This document shows positions 42,664 through 51,263 of a DNA stretch of 64,000 bases, piece after piece (position 1 is the stretch's first letter; each line of letters starts with the position of its first letter). The translations under genes and the position numbers were made by a program. The DNA is from Sulfuritalea sp. (GTDB lineage Bacteria > Pseudomonadota > Gammaproteobacteria > Burkholderiales > Rhodocyclaceae): positions 9,029-73,028 of the forward strand of contig JADJQA010000043.1 of assembly GCA_016712985.1 (NCBI GenBank), given 5' to 3'. The notes below the pieces were generated by a model. The model saw nothing but the letters and a program-made list of their open reading frames with translations, had not been told where the DNA came from and ran no database searches.

Positions 42664-43118
42664 CGCTTGGTTTGTTGGTCATTTTTTCCGCGATTGTCGG
42701 TGGCACGGCAATGGCGAAGGAAGCGGCGCCGATGGCGGCCGATGTGCTTGTGGAGAAGCGCATGGTGGCGATCAGCGAGGAGTTGCGCTGCCTGGTTTGC
42801 CAGAACGAATCGCTTTCCGGCTCGCACGCCGAACTGGCCCAGGACCTGCGTCGCGAGATTCGCAAGATGATCGGTGAAGGCAAGTCCGATCAGGAAATCC
42901 TCGACTTCATGGTGGCCCGCTACGGCGATTTCGTGCGCTACCGCCCGCCGATGAAACCGACCACCTGGCTGCTGTGGGGCGGGCCCTTTGTGCTGCTGGC
43001 AGGCGGCATCGCCGCGTTGTTGGCATTCCTGCGACGCCGCGCCAGGGAGACTGCCGCACCCGCGCTCTCGGAAGAAGAACGCCGCCGCGCCGCGGCCCTG
43101 CTGGACCAGTCGAACTGA
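42615..43118 (+). CDS. ccmH: Apocytochrome c thiol reductase subunit CcmH
   Basis: Membrane-anchored reductase that works with CcmG and CcmF on the CxxCH sites of apocytochromes. The redox motif is LRCLVCQNESL near residue 60; the following helices (EIRKMIGEGKSDQEILDFM) and C-terminal anchor (PTTWLLWGGPFVLLAGG) are typical. The N-terminus is unusual: the first residues of the frame come from the right arm of the repeat at 42562-42663. Possible starts are TTG 42615, TTG 42657 or ATG 42711, the last leaving no signal peptide. The usual ATGA coupling start at 42530 is out of frame. Confidence 0.9.
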   Translation: MGFLCALCVFALSALKALGLLVIFSAIVGGTAMAKEAAPMAADVLVEKRMVAISEELRCLVCQNESLSGSHAELAQDLRREIRKMIGEGKSDQEILDFMVARYGDFVRYRPPMKPTTWLLWGGPFVLLAGGIAALLAFLRRRARETAAPALSEEERRRAAALLDQSN

Positions 43119-44413
43119 TGATCCCCTTCTATCTCGCAGCGGCAGCGCTGCTCATCGTCGCCCTTGCGCTGTTGCTGCGTCCGTGGTGGCGGGCCGGTCG
43201 GCCTGGCTCCGGCGTCGTTGCAGGAGGCGCCGCTGCGGATACGTCCTTGCCGGCATTGAATGCCGCGATTCACCGCGACCGCCTTGGCGAGCTGGAGCGC
43301 GATCATCGCAACGGCGTTCTGACCGCCGCCGACCTGGCCGAGGCGCGGGAAGAACTGCAGCGGCAACTGCTTGACGACACGGCCGCCGCCGAAGTCACGC
43401 TTGCCGACGGATTCAGCCGCAACAGCGGCATCGCGATCGCGCTCCTGCTGCCGCTCTGCGCCGTGGCCCTGTATGCGCTGCTGGGCAGCCCCTCGACGGT
43501 GCTGCCCGAAGAGGTTCAGACACAGCGTGCCACCGCCGAAATGGAACAACTGGTCACCAAGCTGGCCGCCAGGCTGGAACAGAATCCCGACAACCCGCAA
43601 GGCTGGGCGATGCTGGCGCGCTCCTACAAGTCGCTGGGCCGCTGGGATGACGCCGAGCGCGCCTTCGGCCGCATCGGGCCTGATCTCGACAGAAATGCCG
43701 AGCTGCTGGCCGAATATGCGGAAATGCTGGTGCAGAAGAACCAGGGCTTTGGCGAAGACTCGCGCAAGTTGATCCAGCAGGCGCTGCGTATCGAACCGGC
43801 CAACATGCTCGCCCTGTTCCTCGGCGGTGGCGAGGCCTTCGCCGGCGGGCGCTACGCCGAGGCCGCGGCGCTTTGGGAGCGACTGCTGCCGCAGCTCGAG
43901 GCCGGCAGCGAAGATGCGCGCATGGTCGAATCCAGCATTGCGAAGGCGCGCGAGCGCAGCGGAGGCGCGGGGCCACGCGCAGGACCAAAAGCCGGCACTG
44001 GCGGGACGGCGAAAGACCCGGCCAAAAATGCTGCCAAAGCCCCTGCGAAAGCGGCGGCCACGGCGGCGGCGAAGTCGGTCAGCGGCCGCGTGGAACTGGC
44101 TCCGGCACTCAGGGACAAGGCCAGGCCCGACGACGTGGTCTTCATCTTCGCCCGCGCCGTGGATGGCCCCCGGATGCCGCTCGCCGCGCAACGGGCGCGC
44201 GTGGCCGACCTGCCGCTCGACTTCGTGCTCGATGACGGACAGGCACTGGTGCCGGAGGCCACGGTCTCTTCCGCGCAGCAACTGCGTGTCGAAGTGCGCG
44301 TCTCGAAGTCCGGCAAGGCGACGCCGGGCAAGGGCGACCTGACCGGCAAGAGTGCGGCGGTGAAGCCGGGGCCCAAGGGCTTGCGGATAGTCATCGACCA
44401 GGTAGATCCCTGA
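43118..44413 (+). CDS. ccmI: Cytochrome c maturation protein CcmI (CycH)
   Basis: Membrane-anchored TPR protein that presents apocytochrome c to the haem lyase. From ATG 43118 the 431-residue protein has two membrane segments (about residues 3-22 and 100-118), then TPR repeats (NPDNPQGWAMLARSYKSLGRWDDAERAF), an Ala/Lys-rich linker (about residues 285-320) and a C-terminal beta domain. Start overlaps the ccmH stop (TGATG). Last gene of the operon. Confidence 0.93.
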   Translation: MIPFYLAAAALLIVALALLLRPWWRAGRPGSGVVAGGAAADTSLPALNAAIHRDRLGELERDHRNGVLTAADLAEAREELQRQLLDDTAAAEVTLADGFSRNSGIAIALLLPLCAVALYALLGSPSTVLPEEVQTQRATAEMEQLVTKLAARLEQNPDNPQGWAMLARSYKSLGRWDDAERAFGRIGPDLDRNAELLAEYAEMLVQKNQGFGEDSRKLIQQALRIEPANMLALFLGGGEAFAGGRYAEAAALWERLLPQLEAGSEDARMVESSIAKARERSGGAGPRAGPKAGTGGTAKDPAKNAAKAPAKAAATAAAKSVSGRVELAPALRDKARPDDVVFIFARAVDGPRMPLAAQRARVADLPLDFVLDDGQALVPEATVSSAQQLRVEVRVSKSGKATPGKGDLTGKSAAVKPGPKGLRIVIDQVDP

Positions 44414-44487
44414 CGCCAGCCCAAAAGAGCCGCCCGCGTTGCCCCAAGACCGCCGTACGAAGACGAGGCATGACCGGAATTGATGTG

Positions 44488-44898
44488 TCAGACGAAAGGA
44501 TTGCTTGTCTTCGTGCCAGTCCCGCGAAAATCGTCGATGTTGCGGGTTACCACTGTCAAGTCATGGATCAGTGCAATCGCCGCAATCTGCTTGTCTATCG
44601 GATGTTCATGACGCGGGGACAGCAGCCGTCCCCACACCTGCGCGCATTCCTCGTCGAAGCCCAATATCCTGTCGCCGTAGTCCGCCACGACCAGATCAAG
44701 CCATTTTTCAAGCTTCCTGGCCTGGGGAAGATCGCCGCGATGCCGGATATTCTCCAGCCCTCGTCGAATTTCACCGATTGTTTGCACGGACAAATAGAGG
44801 TTCTCGGCTTCGACCGCGCGGAAAAACCTTTGAACACCCGGGTTCGCCTTCCTTCCTTTGCGGGCCTCGCTGATGACATTGGTGTCCACCAGGTACAT
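44488..44898 (-). CDS. PIN-domain ribonuclease toxin, FitB/VapC type
   Basis: Predicted Mg-dependent RNase toxin. From ATG 44898 it has 136 residues and begins MYLVDTNVISEARKG, the FitB-like PIN start with the first acidic residue (VDTN). Further acidic residues lie in TIGEIRRG and PIDKQIAAIA. TTG 44922 would add eight residues. It lies 8 bases after its antitoxin and probably forms a FitAB-like complex with it. Base composition is not obviously different from that of its neighbours. Confidence 0.9.
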   Translation of the reverse strand: MYLVDTNVISEARKGRKANPGVQRFFRAVEAENLYLSVQTIGEIRRGLENIRHRGDLPQARKLEKWLDLVVADYGDRILGFDEECAQVWGRLLSPRHEHPIDKQIAAIALIHDLTVVTRNIDDFRGTGTKTSNPFV

Positions 44899-44906
44899 GT
44901 CGGCTG

Positions 44907-45119
44907 CTACCCATTTCGGCAATCGAAGTCGGAGTCTTCACCAACATTCGGCATGCTCGAGAAAACCTCGGCAACAGACCGACGCTTCGGGCGCTGGAGA
45001 ACGGTTCTCAGAATCTCACGATGCTCCGCTTCGGCGCTTCTGCCATGAGATGCCGCCAGTTGCTTGAGTGCCAAGGCAACATCCTCGTCGACATTTCGAA
45101 CCACAAGATTGGTAGCCAT
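44907..45119 (-). CDS. Ribbon-helix-helix antitoxin, FitA type
   Basis: DNA-binding antitoxin that neutralises the PIN toxin. From ATG 45119, with the ribosome site GGAGG, the 70-residue protein begins MATNLVVRNVDEDVALALKQ, the FitA ribbon-helix-helix motif, followed by the SAEAEHREIL helix. The C-terminal tail should wrap the toxin active site. It begins the two-gene operon; a perfect palindrome lies 44 bases upstream. Confidence 0.9.
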   Translation of the reverse strand: MATNLVVRNVDEDVALALKQLAASHGRSAEAEHREILRTVLQRPKRRSVAEVFSSMPNVGEDSDFDCRNG

Positions 45120-45162
45120 GGTTGCCTCCTTGATTGGAATCATTGATAGCAGCATACCCAAG

Positions 45163-45185
45163 GTCTGATTGCAATGCAATCAGAC
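45163..45185. promoter_or_regulatory. Perfect palindrome, likely FitA operator
   Basis: GTCTGATTGCA-a-TGCAATCAGAC, 11-base perfect arms. On the minus strand it overlaps a -35-like TTGCAT; 17 bases further is a -10-like TATGCT (centred near 45154). Placement over the antitoxin promoter is what autoregulation by an RHH antitoxin needs. Confidence 0.65.
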
Positions 45186-45550
45186 TTCGACCTTTGGCGT
45201 CCGCGTCTGGAGTTGGCCGCCGCCTGAACCAGGCTCCACTCCTTGGGACGGCGGGTTAAGTCAGCCAGCCGCCGCTCGAAACCACATGATTTCAGCCCCG
45301 CTGGTGCCGGCTCCCGCCACTTTGCGGACCATGATGCTTCTCGCCCCGACCGAGCGCTCCGGTTCGTCGCTCGCCTGCCGGCGCAGCGCCGATTTCCTTG
45401 AGGCTGGATCGATAAATTGATTGATATCAAGGCCGCAAACCGCTACAGGCCTAGGATGCTGCCGTGCACAAGCACCTGTTCGTCCGCGCCGATGGAAGCG
45501 CGACGGCGAGGCGGCAGCGCCGACTTGTGGCGGACAACCGGAGTAATGCA
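45186..45550. other. Intergenic region carrying the nap promoter
   Basis: 365 bases between the toxin-antitoxin operon (minus) and napD (plus). The left two thirds have no gene or motif that I recognise. The right third holds the FNR box and the -10 element described separately and an untranslated leader of about 86 bases. Confidence 0.6.
45417..45457 (+). promoter_or_regulatory. FNR/ANR-type site and -10 element of the nap operon
   Basis: TTGAT-TGAT-ATCAA at 45417-45430 is a perfect match to the consensus TTGAT(N4)ATCAA. A -10-like TAGGAT lies at 45452-45457, so transcription should start near 45464, placing the box at about -41. This is the arrangement of a class II FNR-activated promoter, so the operon is probably induced when O2 is low. 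Confidence 0.8.
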
Positions 45551-45844
45551 ATGAACATATCAAGCGCCATCATCCACGTCCTTCCGGGTAACGTGGCGAT
45601 CGTGCGGTCCGGACTGGCGATGGTGCCCGGCGTTGAAGTACATGGCATTTCTCCCGAGGGGAAGATGATCGTCACCATCGAAACCGCGGACGAAGGCAGC
45701 AATGCCGACACCTACCAGCGTATCGGCCAGCTTGACGGCGTGATGTCGGCGGCCATGGTTTACCACCAAACCGAATCCGAGCCAGAAATGGAAGTTTCAG
45801 TCGAGGTCAGGCGCCAGCCTGTGCCACAAAACAAGGAGATCTGA
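45551..45844 (+). CDS. napD: Nitrate reductase chaperone NapD
   Basis: Cytoplasmic chaperone that binds the NapA twin-arginine signal and holds back export until the cofactor is inserted. From ATG 45551 (GGAG upstream) the 97-residue protein begins MNISSAIIHVLPGNVAIVRS and continues VEVHGISPEGKMIVTIE, as in the family. It ends one base before napA. Confidence 0.93.
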   Translation: MNISSAIIHVLPGNVAIVRSGLAMVPGVEVHGISPEGKMIVTIETADEGSNADTYQRIGQLDGVMSAAMVYHQTESEPEMEVSVEVRRQPVPQNKEI

Positions 45845-45845
45845 A

Positions 45846-48395
45846 ATGAAACTGACGCGTCGTGAATTCATCAAGACCAACGCCATCGCCGCAGCAGCCA
45901 CCACCGCGGGCATGAGCATTCCCGGCGTGGCGCTGGCCGCGGCGCCCGAGGGTCAGGACGGCGTGCGTTGGGACAAGGGTGTCTGCCGCTATTGCGGTAC
46001 CGGTTGCGGCGTGCTGGTCGGCGTCAAGGACGGCCGCGTGGTCGCCACCCAGGGTGACCCGGATGCTCCGGTGAACAAGGGCCTCAACTGCGTCAAGGGC
46101 TATTTCCTGTCCAAGATCCAGTACGGCAAGGATCGCCTGATGCGGCCGCTGCTGCGCATGAAGGACGGCAAGTTCGACAAGAACGGCGAGTTCGCGCCGA
46201 TTTCCTGGGATGCCGCCTTCGACATCATGGCGCAGAAGGTCAAGGCCACGATCAAGAATCCGGATCAGGGTCCGTTCGGCGTTTCGATGTTCGGCTCCGG
46301 CCAATGGACGGTGTGGGAAGGCTATGCCGCCAACAAGCTGATGAAGGCCGGCTTCCGCAGCAACAGCATCGACCCGAATGCGCGCCATTGCATGGCCTCC
46401 GCCGTGTTCGGCTTCATCCGTACCTTCGGCGCCGACGAACCCATGGGAGTCTATGACGACATCGAACATGCCGATGCCTTCGTGCTGTGGGGCGCCAACA
46501 TGGCCGAGATGCACCCGATCCTCTGGTCGCGCGTCACCAATCGCCGCCTCACCGCGACTCACGTCAAGGTCAACGTGCTCTCGACTTTCACCCATCGTTC
46601 CTGCGAACTGGCCGACGCCGAGTTGATTTTCAATCCGCAGTCCGACCTCGCCATCCTCAATTACATCTGCAACTACATCATCCAGAGCGGCAAGGTGAAC
46701 AAGGATTTCGTCGCCAAGCACGTGAATTTCCACAAGGGCGTCACCGACATCGGCTACGGTTTGCGGCCCAATCATCCGCTGGAGCAGGTCGCCGGCAACA
46801 ACGGTTATCCCGGCGCCGACGGCAAGCCCAAGGGCAACCCGATGAATTCCTCGCCGATCACGTTCGACGAGTTCGCCAGGTTCGTTTCCGAATACACGCT
46901 GGACAAGACGCACGAGATTTCCGGCGTGCCCAAGGACAAGCTCGAAGCGCTGGCCAAGACCTATGCCGATCCGAAGACCAAGGTCACTTCGTTCTGGACC
47001 ATGGGCTTCAACCAGCACACGCGCGGCACCTGGGTCAACAACATGATCTACAACGTGCACCTGCTGGTGGGCAAGATTTCCGAGCCCGGCAACAGTCCCT
47101 TCTCGCTGACCGGCCAGCCCTCCGCCTGCGGCACCGCGCGCGAGGTGGGCACTTTTGCCCACCGCCTGCCCGCCGACATGCTGGTGGCCAATCCGCAGCA
47201 CCGCGAGTTCGCCGAAAAGACCTGGAAGCTGCCGGCCGGCACGATTTCCGAGCGCATCGGCTACCACGCCGTGCTGCAGTCGCGCATGCTGAAAGACGGC
47301 AAGATCGGCTTCTACTGGACCTCGACCACCAACAACATGCAGGCCGGGCCGAACGTCAACGGCGAGATCTATCCGGGTTGGCGCAATCCGAAGGCTTTCG
47401 TTGTCGTGTCCGACGTGTATCCGACGGTATCGGCGCTATCGGCCGACCTGATCCTGCCCTGCGCGATGTGGATGGAAAAGGAAGGCGCCTTCGGCAACGC
47501 CGAGCGCCGCGGCCAGTTCTGGCGCCAGCAGGTCAAGGCGCCAGGTGAAGGCAAGTCCGACCTCTGGCAGTACATGGAGTTTTCCAAGCGCTTCAAGGTC
47601 GAGGAAGTCTGGCCGGCCGACCTGCTCGCCAAGGCGCCCGAGTACAAGGGCAAGACCCTGTACGACGTGCTCGATGCCAACGGCCAGTGCGACATGTATC
47701 CGAAGTCGGAGTGCGCCAGGGTCAATGCCCACGCCTGGGCCAACTACACCAACGACGAGTCGGATGCCTTTGGCTACTACGTGCAGAAGGGCCTGTTCGA
47801 GGAATATCGTCGCTTCGGCCTCGGCAAGGGCAAGGACCTCGGCGAATTCGACACTTACCACAAGGTGCGCGGCCTGCGCTGGCCGGTGGTGAATGGCAAG
47901 GAAACCCTGTGGCGCTACCGCGAAGGCTACGATCCCTATATCAAGGCCGGCGAGACGCTGAAGTTTTACGGCAAGCCCGACGGCAAAGCGGTGATTTTCG
48001 CGCTGCCCTACCAGCCCGCCGCGGAAATGCCGGACAAGGACTACGACCTGTGGCTGTGCACCGGCCGGGTGCTGGAGCACTGGCATAGCGGCTCGATGAC
48101 GCGGCGCGTCCCGGAACTCTACAAGTCCTTCCCCGATGCAGTGGTGTGGATGCATCCCAAGGATGCCGAGAAGCGCGGCATCAAGCGCAACGACGTGGTC
48201 AAGGTGTCCACGCGACGCGGCGAGATCGAGCTGCGCGTCGACACCAAGGGCCGCAACAAGATGCCGGAAGGGATGGTCTTCATTCCCTTCTTCGACGAGC
48301 ATCGCCTGGTCAACAAGCTCACCCTGGACGCCACCTGTCCGATTTCGAAAGAAACCGACTTCAAGAAGTGCGCCGCCAAGGTGGTCAAGGCCTGA
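45846..48395 (+). CDS. napA: Periplasmic nitrate reductase catalytic subunit NapA
   Basis: Mo-bis-MGD enzyme that reduces nitrate to nitrite in the periplasm. The 849-residue protein has a twin-arginine signal (LTRREFIK, residues 3-10), the 4Fe-4S motif with Cys47, Cys50, Cys54 and Cys82, and the molybdenum ligand Cys182 in NARHCMASA. The length is in the normal NapA range and no frameshift is seen. In many organisms the enzyme helps dissipate reducing power or supports nitrate respiration. Confidence 0.97.
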   Translation: MKLTRREFIKTNAIAAAATTAGMSIPGVALAAAPEGQDGVRWDKGVCRYCGTGCGVLVGVKDGRVVATQGDPDAPVNKGLNCVKGYFLSKIQYGKDRLMRPLLRMKDGKFDKNGEFAPISWDAAFDIMAQKVKATIKNPDQGPFGVSMFGSGQWTVWEGYAANKLMKAGFRSNSIDPNARHCMASAVFGFIRTFGADEPMGVYDDIEHADAFVLWGANMAEMHPILWSRVTNRRLTATHVKVNVLSTFTHRSCELADAELIFNPQSDLAILNYICNYIIQSGKVNKDFVAKHVNFHKGVTDIGYGLRPNHPLEQVAGNNGYPGADGKPKGNPMNSSPITFDEFARFVSEYTLDKTHEISGVPKDKLEALAKTYADPKTKVTSFWTMGFNQHTRGTWVNNMIYNVHLLVGKISEPGNSPFSLTGQPSACGTAREVGTFAHRLPADMLVANPQHREFAEKTWKLPAGTISERIGYHAVLQSRMLKDGKIGFYWTSTTNNMQAGPNVNGEIYPGWRNPKAFVVVSDVYPTVSALSADLILPCAMWMEKEGAFGNAERRGQFWRQQVKAPGEGKSDLWQYMEFSKRFKVEEVWPADLLAKAPEYKGKTLYDVLDANGQCDMYPKSECARVNAHAWANYTNDESDAFGYYVQKGLFEEYRRFGLGKGKDLGEFDTYHKVRGLRWPVVNGKETLWRYREGYDPYIKAGETLKFYGKPDGKAVIFALPYQPAAEMPDKDYDLWLCTGRVLEHWHSGSMTRRVPELYKSFPDAVVWMHPKDAEKRGIKRNDVVKVSTRRGEIELRVDTKGRNKMPEGMVFIPFFDEHRLVNKLTLDATCPISKETDFKKCAAKVVKA

Positions 48396-48449
48396 GCGGA
48401 CACAGAGCATGGGGAGTCGTGAGGAAAGCGGGCTCCCCGGTGAGGGATC

Positions 48450-49313
48450 ATGGACAACGAGAACAAGCCCAGTGCCGCGGCGCGGCGCCAGTTCCTTGCC
48501 GATACCGCGCGCATGGCCTGCGGCGTCGGCCTGCTGGGGCTTGGCGTCGGGCTGTACGCACGGCATGCCAGGGCATTGCCGCCGGCTGCCATCCGGCCGC
48601 CCGGTGCATTGCCGGAAACCGAGTTCTCCGCGGCCTGCATCCGTTGCGGCCTGTGCGTGCGCGATTGCCCCTTCGACATCCTGCACCTGGCCAAGCCGGA
48701 GGAGCCCATCTCCACCGGCACGCCCTACTTCGTCGCGCGCCAGGTGCCCTGCGAAATGTGCGAGGACATCCCGTGCGTGAAAGCCTGCCCGACAGGCGCG
48801 CTGGATCATTTCCTGAAGGACATCAACAAGTCGAAAATGGGTCTGGCGGTGCTGGTCGACCACGAGACCTGCCTGAATTTCCTGGGTCTGCGCTGCGACA
48901 TCTGCTATCGCGTCTGCCCGGTGATCGACAAGGCCATCACGCTCGACCGGCAGGTCAACGCGCGCACCGGACGGCACACCCATTTCATCCCCGTGGTGCA
49001 TTCCGATCACTGCACGGGTTGCGGCAAGTGCGAGAAGGCCTGCCCGACCGAGGTGGCCTCGATCAAGGTCTTCCCGCTCTACATGGCCAAGGGCCAACTG
49101 AGTTCGCACTACCGGCTGGGCTGGGTCGAGAAGGAAAAAGCCGGCGGCAGCCTGGTGGCCCCCGACGTCGAACATCGCTACAACCTGCCCGAAGGGATGA
49201 AGTACGAAAGCGGCAAAGGACTGTCGCCCAGCGTTCCTTCCGCACCTGCGCCGGCCTCGCCGCCCGGCAGCGGGTCAGGGCTGCCCAGGGCATTGCAGGG
49301 CAGCAAGCTGTGA
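48450..49313 (+). CDS. napG: Ferredoxin-type protein NapG
   Basis: Periplasmic iron-sulfur protein that carries electrons from quinol via NapH. The 287-residue protein has an N-terminal twin-arginine-like signal (ARRQFLADTARM) and four 4Fe-4S cysteine clusters, including CIRCGLCVRDCP, CEMCEDIPCVKACP, CDICYRVCP and CTGCGKCEKACP. The C-terminal 25 residues are Pro/Ser-rich. A 54-base gap follows napA; the end overlaps napH. Confidence 0.94.
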   Translation: MDNENKPSAAARRQFLADTARMACGVGLLGLGVGLYARHARALPPAAIRPPGALPETEFSAACIRCGLCVRDCPFDILHLAKPEEPISTGTPYFVARQVPCEMCEDIPCVKACPTGALDHFLKDINKSKMGLAVLVDHETCLNFLGLRCDICYRVCPVIDKAITLDRQVNARTGRHTHFIPVVHSDHCTGCGKCEKACPTEVASIKVFPLYMAKGQLSSHYRLGWVEKEKAGGSLVAPDVEHRYNLPEGMKYESGKGLSPSVPSAPAPASPPGSGSGLPRALQGSKL

Positions 49314-50236
49314 ATGCGATGCCTGCGAAGCCCGGCGCCGAAGCCGTTGCCGCGAAGGGCTGGCTGCCTGCGCACAAATGGCTGCTGTTGCGCCGCTCCA
49401 GCCAGATCGGCATTCTCTTGCTGTTCCTCGTCGGGCCCTGGTTCGGCATCTGGATCGTCAAGGGCAACCTCAATTTCAGCTACACCCTGAACTTTTTGCC
49501 GCTGACCGATCCCTATGTCATCCTCCAGTCGCTGCTGGCCCGACAACTACCGGAAACGCTGGCACTGTTCGGCGTGACCATCGTCGTCCTGTTCTATCTG
49601 CTGGTCGGCGGCCGCGCCTATTGCTCCTGGGTTTGTCCGGTCAACCTGCTGACCGATTTCGCCTACTGGCTGCGCGTGCGGCTCGGCATCAAGGGCAGCG
49701 CGCACATCAGCCGGCCGACGCGCTACTGGATGCTCGCCATGACGCTGGTGTTGGCGGCGGTGACCGGCAGCATCGCCTGGGAGATGGTCAATCCGGTATC
49801 CATGATGCATCGCGGGCTGATCTTCGGCCTCGGCCTGGCCTGGACGGTGCTGCTTGCCGTGTTCCTCTTCGACCTGTTCGTCATGCGCCACGGCTGGTGC
49901 GGCCACCTGTGTCCGGTCGGCGCCTTCTACAGCCTGATCGGCAAGCTTGCGGTGGTGCGCGTCAGGCTGCCGGCCCGCGCCGCCTGCAACGACTGCATGG
50001 ACTGCTTCGCGGTCTGTCCCGAACCGCAGGTGATCCGGCCGGCGCTGAAAGCCATCGGTGGCACGCCGCCGGTGATCCTGGAAGCCAACTGCACCAACTG
50101 CGGCCGTTGCATCGATGTCTGCTCGAAGGATGTCTTCGCCTTCGGCACCCGTTTCGGCAATACCGTCGTACCCGTCGCCGGCGTCCCGCAGGCGGCGCCG
50201 ATCAACCTTCAATCTCGTCCGGGGAGTCCATCATGA
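49310..50236 (+). CDS. napH: Quinol dehydrogenase membrane subunit NapH
   Basis: Inner-membrane protein that oxidises quinol and passes electrons to NapG. From GTG 49310 the 308-residue protein has four membrane segments, the cytoplasmic CxxxCP motifs (YCSWVCPVNL, WCGHLCPVGA) and two 4Fe-4S clusters near the C-terminus (CNDCMDCFAVCP, CTNCGRCIDVCS). ATG 49319 is an alternative start. It overlaps napG and napB by four bases each. Confidence 0.94.
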   Translation: MNAMPAKPGAEAVAAKGWLPAHKWLLLRRSSQIGILLLFLVGPWFGIWIVKGNLNFSYTLNFLPLTDPYVILQSLLARQLPETLALFGVTIVVLFYLLVGGRAYCSWVCPVNLLTDFAYWLRVRLGIKGSAHISRPTRYWMLAMTLVLAAVTGSIAWEMVNPVSMMHRGLIFGLGLAWTVLLAVFLFDLFVMRHGWCGHLCPVGAFYSLIGKLAVVRVRLPARAACNDCMDCFAVCPEPQVIRPALKAIGGTPPVILEANCTNCGRCIDVCSKDVFAFGTRFGNTVVPVAGVPQAAPINLQSRPGSPS

Positions 50237-50664
50237 ACAAAACCGTCACCATCCTTCTGGCGTCGCTGCTGACCGTCATCGTGGGTTGCGCCAGCTACGA
50301 GCCCCTGGTTTCGCTGCGCGGCAGCGATGTCGCCGCCGCCGACAAGGCTCCGGCCGCCACGTCCTATGCCGGCAAGCGGCCGGGTACGCAGCCGACCATT
50401 GCCCGCACCTACGCCCAGCAGCCGCCGGTGATTCCTCATGCGGTGGACAATTTCGACGAAGTGACGCTGGCCGAGAACCAGTGCCTGGATTGCCACGGCG
50501 CGGCCAATTACGTGAAGAAGAATTCGCCGAAGATGGGCGACAGCCATTTCCTCGCCGCCACCAAGGCTTTCGATGCCTCGCGCCATGTGTGCAGCAGTTG
50601 CCATGTCGCCCAGGTCGATGCGCCGGCGCTGGTCGAGAATCGCTTCATCGGCAACATCAAGTAA
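50233..50664 (+). CDS. napB: Di-haem cytochrome NapB with predicted lipobox
   Basis: Electron-transfer subunit of periplasmic nitrate reductase. The 143-residue protein has two haem sites, CLDCH at 84-88 and CSSCH at 120-124, and the NapB surroundings (VDNFDEVTLAENQCLDCHG, and DASRHVCSSCHVAQ). The signal peptide ends in VIVGCASYE, where Cys19 is in a lipobox, so this NapB is probably lipid-anchored. Characterised NapB proteins are usually soluble. Last gene of napDAGHB. Confidence 0.93.
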   Translation: MNKTVTILLASLLTVIVGCASYEPLVSLRGSDVAAADKAPAATSYAGKRPGTQPTIARTYAQQPPVIPHAVDNFDEVTLAENQCLDCHGAANYVKKNSPKMGDSHFLAATKAFDASRHVCSSCHVAQVDAPALVENRFIGNIK

Positions 50665-50675
50665 GGCGCGACGGC

Positions 50676-51149
50676 TCAGGCAAGACTGATCGCCGTCACC
50701 GGGCAAGGCGCCACGCAGGCGCCGCAGCCGGTGCATGAACCGGCTTCGACCTCCGCCACCGGCGGCCCGCCGAGGCGCGGGCTGAAACGGATCGCCGCCA
50801 CCGGACAGTGGTCGCCGCACACGCGGCACTCCACACCCTGTCTGGCCAGACAGCCAGGTCCTATCTGAGCCTTGATCGCCCAGGGTATCGCCTGGCCGGT
50901 CGCCCGCGGCAAGGCGCCGTCCTTGCAGGCAAGCGCACAGGCCCCGCAAAACGTGCATTCGCCGCGCTTGAAATCCACCTCTGGATAGCCGCGCACCACG
51001 ACGATGATTCGCGTCGGGCAGACCGGAATGCAGTCTCCGCAGCGCGAGCAGGCATCGAGGAAGCCCTCCTCGGCCAGGGCCCAGGGCGGGCGTTGCGGCG
51101 GGCGAGCGGCCTTGAAATTACCCCGCAGGAATTGTCGGCGACTGACCAT
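50676..51149 (-). CDS. napF: Ferredoxin-type protein NapF
   Basis: Cytoplasmic iron-sulfur protein linked with assembly or activation of NapA. From ATG 51149 the 157-residue protein begins MVSRRQFLRGNFKAA and has three 4Fe-4S clusters: CSRCGDCIPVCP, CTFCGACALAC and CTGCGACVAPCP, plus a CRVCGDHCP segment. It faces the nap operon (convergent), unlike the usual position at the front of the operon; its promoter region is shared with arsR. Longer upstream readings are unconserved. Confidence 0.92.
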   Translation of the reverse strand: MVSRRQFLRGNFKAARPPQRPPWALAEEGFLDACSRCGDCIPVCPTRIIVVVRGYPEVDFKRGECTFCGACALACKDGALPRATGQAIPWAIKAQIGPGCLARQGVECRVCGDHCPVAAIRFSPRLGGPPVAEVEAGSCTGCGACVAPCPVTAISLA

Positions 51150-51263
51150 GCGCTTACCTGATTGAACCCATTGGCGGATTCTGCCTGTGCAGCGCGGCTT
51201 GCGCCAGATTGTTCGCAGAACTTCCGCGCCGCGGCGGGTCGCGCCCGACGCGCCAAACATTCG

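Noticed and set aside
42530..42877. ccmH start at ATG 42530 overlapping the ccmG stop
   Set aside because: That frame yields an Arg-rich unconserved protein; the conserved CcmH body is in a different frame because of the repeat element.
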